From contig NZ_JAIWNC010000019.1 in NCBI RefSeq assembly GCF_020216025.1, positions 155,614 to 219,613 of the forward strand: DNA of 64,000 nt, written 5' to 3'. The position numbers were made by a program, and so were the translations under genes. Shown here in pieces: positions 59,476 to 64,000 of the stretch. The stretch comes from Jidongwangia harbinensis (GTDB lineage Bacteria > Actinomycetota > Actinomycetes > Mycobacteriales > Micromonosporaceae). The notes beneath the pieces are model-generated. The model was not told the DNA's origin. It saw nothing but the letters and a program-made list of their open reading frames with translations, and ran no database searches. Positions within the stretch are counted from its first letter, which is position 1. The number at the start of each line of letters is the position of its first letter.

Positions 59476-60234
59476 GTGCTGCTCTGCATCGATATCGGGA
59501 ACACCAACACCGTCCTGGCGACCTTCGACGGCGACAAACTGGTGCACAACTGGCGGATCAAGACCGACGCCCGGTCCACCGCCGACGAGTTGGGGTTGAT
59601 GTTCCGGGGGCTGCTGGCCGGCGACGCCGTGGAGATCACCGGCGTGGCGGCCTGCTCCACCGTGCCGGCGGCGCTGCGCTCGCTGCGCACCATGCTCGGC
59701 CGCTACTACGGCGACCTGCCGAACGTGGTGGTCGAGCCGGGCGTCAAGACCGGGGTGCAGCTGGCCATCGACAACCCGAAGGAGGTCGGCGCGGACCGCG
59801 TGGTGAACACGCTGGCCGCGCACGCGCTCTACGGCGGACCGTCGATCGTGGTCGACTTCGGCACCACCACGAACTTCGACGTGATCAGTGCCCGGGGTGA
59901 GTTCCTCGGCGGGGCGTTCGCGCCGGGCATCGAGATCTCGTTCGACGCGCTGGCGGCCCGGGCCGCGCAGCTGCGCAAGGTCGAGCCGGCGGCGCCACGG
60001 TCGGTCATCGGCAAGAACACGGTGGAGTGTCTGCAGTCCGGCATGTACTTCGGCTTCGCCGGCCAGGTCGACCGGATCGTCGAACGGATGATCGAGGAGC
60101 TCGGCTCGGTCAAGGCGGTGATCGCCACCGGCGGCCTGGCCGGGCTGGTCAAGGACGAGTGCCGGACGATCACCGCGCACGAGCCCATGATCACCCTGAT
60201 CGGTCTGCGGATGGTCTACGAGCGCAACGTCTGA
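59476..60234 (+). CDS. coaX: Type III pantothenate kinase
   Basis: A 252-residue kinase for the first step of CoA synthesis. It has the ASKHA-fold phosphate motif CIDIGNTNTVLATFDG, VGADRVVNTLAA, VVDFGTTTNFDV and FAPGIEIS. GTG 59476 gives the usual MLLCIDIGNTN-type start and a leaderless spacing; TTG 59470 would add two residues. Its position after nadC links NAD and CoA supply in one gene cluster. Confidence 0.95.
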   Translation: MLLCIDIGNTNTVLATFDGDKLVHNWRIKTDARSTADELGLMFRGLLAGDAVEITGVAACSTVPAALRSLRTMLGRYYGDLPNVVVEPGVKTGVQLAIDNPKEVGADRVVNTLAAHALYGGPSIVVDFGTTTNFDVISARGEFLGGAFAPGIEISFDALAARAAQLRKVEPAAPRSVIGKNTVECLQSGMYFGFAGQVDRIVERMIEELGSVKAVIATGGLAGLVKDECRTITAHEPMITLIGLRMVYERNV

Positions 60235-60310
60235 GCCCACCCGCGGCGGAAACCCACGCAGGTTCTTACCTGAGCTGCTTATCCGTTTTCGTCGGCGGCA
60301 GGGCGCTGAG

Positions 60311-60316
60311 TAGGCT
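60311..60316 (+). promoter_or_regulatory. Candidate -10 element (TAGGCT) of lysS
   Basis: TAGGCT is a frequent actinobacterial -10 hexamer, 38 nt before GTG 60355. Confidence 0.45.
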
Positions 60317-60354
60317 TTTCAGGATTCTTTCCGTTGCCGACAGAGAGTCCTACC

Positions 60355-61863
60355 GTGTCCGAGCAGAACCAGCCCGTGCCCGACCCCGCCGAGGACCTCC
60401 CCGAGCAGATGCGGGTCCGCCGGTCGAAGCGGGACCGGATGCTGGCCGAGGGTGTGCCGCCCTACCCGGTCCACGTGCCCCGCACCGCCACCCTGGCCGA
60501 GGTGCGTGCGAAGTACGCAGATCTGCCCACCGACACCGCGTCCGGCGACCAGGCCTCGGTCACCGGGCGGGTGATCTTCATCCGCAACGGTGGCAAGTTG
60601 TGCTTCGCCACCCTGCGCGACGGCGACGGCACCGAGCTGCAGGCCATGCTCTCGCTGGACCGGGTCGGCGCCGAGGCGCTCGAGGACTGGAAGCGCCGGG
60701 TCGACCTGGGTGACCTGGTCGGGGTCACCGGCGAGGTGATCACCAGCCGGCGCGGCGAGCTGTCCGTGCTGGCCGGCTCCTGGACGATGAGCGCCAAGGC
60801 GCTGCGCCCGCTCCCGGTGGCGCACAAGCCGCTGAGCGAGGAGACCCGGGTACGCCAGCGCTACGTCGACCTGATCGTGCGCCCGCAGGCCCGGGAGACC
60901 GTCCGGACCCGGGCCACCGTGGTGCGCAGCCTCCGCGAGTCACTCTTCCGCCGGAATTACCTGGAAGTCGAAACGCCAATGTTGCAGCTTCTGCACGGCG
61001 GCGCCACGGCCCGGCCATTTGTTACGCACAGCAACGCACTGGATATAGATCTATACCTGCGGATCGCTCCGGAACTTTTCTTGAAGCGGGCCGTGGTCGG
61101 TGGGATCGAGCGCGTGTTCGAGATCAACCGGAACTTCCGCAATGAGGGCATGGACTCCACGCACTCTCCGGAGTTCGCCATGCTCGAGGCGTATCAGGCC
61201 TATGCCGACTACAACGTGATGCAGACCCAGGTTCAGGAGTGGATTCAGGAGGCCGCCGAGGCGGTGTCCGGCTCCCACGTGGTCACCCATTATGACGGTA
61301 CGGAACTGGACCTGAGCGGGGAGTGGCGTTCGGTCACGTTGTTCGGGTCGCTGTCCGACGCGTTGGGGGAAGAAGTAACGGTCCGTACCGATCTGGCGCA
61401 ACTGCAACGATTCGCGGAAAAGCATGATCTTTCTGTGGATCCCAAGTGGGGACCGGGCAAGCTCGCCGAGGAACTCTTCGAACACCTGGTCGTCCCCGGC
61501 CTGCAGGCGCCGACGTTCGTCCGGGACTATCCGGAGGAGACGACGCCGCTCACCCGCGCCCACCGGGAGATCCCCGGCCTCACCGAGAAGTGGGACCTCT
61601 ACGTCCGCGGTTTCGAACTCGGTACCGCCTATTCCGAACTGGTCGACCCGGTGGTGCAGCGCGAGCGCCTGGTGGCCCAGGCGCGGCTGGGTGCCGGCGG
61701 CGACGCCGAGGCGATGGTCCTGGACGAAGATTTCCTCCGCGCCATGGAGTACGGAATGCCCCCGGCCGGTGGGATGGGAATGGGAATCGACCGGCTGTTG
61801 ATGGCGTTGACCGGCCTGGGGATTCGGGAAACGATCCTCTTCCCGTTGGTGCGTCCCGAGTAG
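60355..61863 (+). CDS. lysS: Lysyl-tRNA synthetase (class II)
   Basis: A 502-residue synthetase with an N-terminal anticodon-binding OB fold (VTGRVIFIRNGGKLCFATLRDG, parts shown) and a class II core. Motif 2 is in FEINRNFRNEGMDSTHSPEF and motif 3 in GMGMGIDRLLMAL. GTG 60355 gives a normal N-terminus; TTG 60334 is possible. Between about 60940 and 61450 codon use shifts to A/T-ending codons, including rare ATA and CTA. No membrane domain is fused, unlike LysX. Confidence 0.96.
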   Translation: MSEQNQPVPDPAEDLPEQMRVRRSKRDRMLAEGVPPYPVHVPRTATLAEVRAKYADLPTDTASGDQASVTGRVIFIRNGGKLCFATLRDGDGTELQAMLSLDRVGAEALEDWKRRVDLGDLVGVTGEVITSRRGELSVLAGSWTMSAKALRPLPVAHKPLSEETRVRQRYVDLIVRPQARETVRTRATVVRSLRESLFRRNYLEVETPMLQLLHGGATARPFVTHSNALDIDLYLRIAPELFLKRAVVGGIERVFEINRNFRNEGMDSTHSPEFAMLEAYQAYADYNVMQTQVQEWIQEAAEAVSGSHVVTHYDGTELDLSGEWRSVTLFGSLSDALGEEVTVRTDLAQLQRFAEKHDLSVDPKWGPGKLAEELFEHLVVPGLQAPTFVRDYPEETTPLTRAHREIPGLTEKWDLYVRGFELGTAYSELVDPVVQRERLVAQARLGAGGDAEAMVLDEDFLRAMEYGMPPAGGMGMGIDRLLMALTGLGIRETILFPLVRPE

Positions 61864-61977
61864 CGCCACTGCCCCAATTCCCGGGAATGAGGCGGTCCCA
61901 TTGACGGGCGGCGCAGGCCGGGCGTTATTGTTCATGGGAAAGTCGCGAGAACCTGGTGCTCGGAGGGATTACGGCGC

Positions 61978-62331
61978 GTGGCGAAGCAGATCATTCACAA
62001 GCTGGTTGACGACCTCGACGGAGGTGACGCCGAGGAGACCGTCAAGTTCGCCCTCGACGGCATTCAGTACGAGATCGACCTGTCGGACGCGAACGCCAAG
62101 AAATTGCGCGACATCTTCGCGCCGTACGTCGCCGCCGGATCGAAGGTTGCGCGCGGCGGCGTCGTGGTCGGTGGCCGCGCGGCCCGCGGCCGTGGCGGTG
62201 CGACGGCGGACCGGGAGCAGAACAAGGCGATCCGGGAGTGGGCCAAGAAGTCGGGCAAGGAGATCTCCGACCGGGGTCGCATCCCGCAGGAGATCGTGGA
62301 CGAGTTCCACGCCAAGGGGCCCGGCCGCTGA
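61978..62331 (+). CDS. lsr2: Nucleoid-associated protein Lsr2 (H-NS-like)
   Basis: A 117-residue DNA-bridging protein that silences AT-rich, often foreign, DNA. The N-terminal dimerisation domain (KLVDDLDGGDAEETVKFALDG) and the C-terminal AT-hook-like domain with the RGR core (SDRGRIPQEIVDEF) are complete. A basic Gly/Arg linker connects them. GTG 61978 follows GGAGGG. Order lysS-lsr2-clpC matches mycobacteria. Confidence 0.96.
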   Translation: MAKQIIHKLVDDLDGGDAEETVKFALDGIQYEIDLSDANAKKLRDIFAPYVAAGSKVARGGVVVGGRAARGRGGATADREQNKAIREWAKKSGKEISDRGRIPQEIVDEFHAKGPGR

Positions 62332-62349
62332 GCCGGGCGGTGCTGGAGC

Positions 62350-62443
<94 letters not shown>

Positions 62444-62486
62444 ACCCCGCTGCTTTTCGCTCGTTCTTCGTCCGGCTTGCGTACGG

Positions 62487-62529
62487 TTATCCACAGGGGT
62501 GGACAGCGTTGTCCACAGGCTGTGGACGG
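62487..62529. promoter_or_regulatory. Cluster of DnaA-box-like sites upstream of clpC
   Basis: TTATCCACA (62487-62495) and TTGTCCACA (62509-62517) are perfect DnaA boxes, the second being the actinobacterial form. CCGTCCACA lies on the minus strand at 62521-62529. GTCCACAG-G-CTGTGGAC (62511-62527) is also a perfect palindrome. No dnaA or dnaN is nearby, so this is not a standard oriC. Confidence 0.5.
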
Positions 62530-62704
62530 CCGGTGCCGGCTCGTCCCGGACCGAGCGGACGGCGTCCGTGACGTACGGGCGATTTCGCTGTCCGCGTACA
62601 CGTTCGGGTGTGGGAACAGGCTCTGAGCGTGCGAAGTTGGCTAAAACAACGTCGTTGAGCGCCTCGAAGGGCCACGAGGCCCCAGCAGAGTCACCCGGCG
62701 GCGA

Positions 62705-62710
62705 TAGAGT
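62705..62710 (+). promoter_or_regulatory. Candidate -10 element (TAGAGT) of clpC
   Basis: TAGAGT fits TANNNT and lies 78 nt before the clpC ATG. No -35 was identified. Confidence 0.3.
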
Positions 62711-62788
62711 TACAGCACGGGTATCACCGATGCCCGTGCGCTGGCCCCGCCACACCATTGGCGCACGGCACGTGAGGAGCACGAGGGC

Positions 62789-64000
<1,212 letters not shown>

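Noticed and set aside
62487..62529. Chromosomal origin of replication
   Set aside because: Only two or three boxes and no dnaA, dnaN or AT-rich unwinding region nearby.

Overview
The window is high-GC actinobacterial chromosome, most likely from a Micromonosporaceae member such as Actinoplanes. Evidence: GTG starts are common, 4-base ATGA/GTGA gene overlaps are everywhere, and there are a type VII (ESX-like) locus, Lsr2, ClpC and an actinobacterial Crp. Two long core blocks keep the gene order known from mycobacteria: crp-nth-tlpA-like-nudix-marP, and ppa/dacB-DUF2342-tilS-hpt-ftsH-folE ... folP-folB-folK-DUF3180 ... DUF2520-panC-panD ... coaX-lysS-lsr2-clpC. No tRNA, rRNA, CRISPR array, transposase, integrase or origin was recognised.

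Layout. 1-5 kb: a membrane Ser/Thr kinase convergent with a two-gene acyl-CoA carboxylase whose two subunits both lack conserved active-site residues. 5-10.6 kb: Crp, a CapA-like protein, endonuclease III, a thioredoxin-like lipoprotein, a CoA pyrophosphatase and a MarP-like protease. 10.7-17.8 kb: a partial ESX locus (mycosin, EccC, divergent EccD) with no EccB, EccE or Esx substrates in view. 17.8-26.3 kb: Ppa, a PBP4-type carboxypeptidase, a DUF2342 metalloprotease, TilS, Hpt, FtsH and FolE, the last probably starting at a CTG that overlaps the ftsH stop.

26.3-40.2 kb lies between folE and folP, which are neighbours in mycobacteria. It carries (i) a three-gene unit of an FtsK/SpoIIIE-type ATPase with one intact and two degenerate modules, a coiled-coil three-helix membrane protein and an 86-residue helical protein, and (ii) a seven-gene type IV secretion-like operon (VirB2-, PrgI/VirB3-, VirB4-, VirB6/TrbL- and VirB8-like proteins, a two-domain wall hydrolase and an unknown). 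No relaxase or VirD4 is present. Several stretches here are less GC-rich than the surroundings.

40.2-64 kb: folate genes behind a perfect inverted repeat; an orphan permease-like membrane protein; an OpuC-type osmolyte transporter whose binding protein is circularly permuted; a membrane protein with tandem Trp-containing decapeptides; a lone nuoD paralogue coupled to a MidA/NDUFAF7-family methyltransferase; a 61-bp intergenic repeat array; then panC-panD, a lipoprotein, nadB-nadC, coaX, lysS, lsr2 and the 5' part of clpC. The lsr2-clpC gap holds long G homopolymers and DnaA-box-like sites.

One theme recurs. At three operon junctions (prgI-virB4, DUF2520-panC, nadB-nadC) short ORFs of 16-31 codons fill the gap, overlapping the upstream stop and the downstream start by ATGA or GTGA. 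In two cases they look like duplicated copies of the downstream gene's own start region. A second recurring signal is a TANNNT hexamer about 6 nt before the start codon, suggesting leaderless transcripts for several genes.
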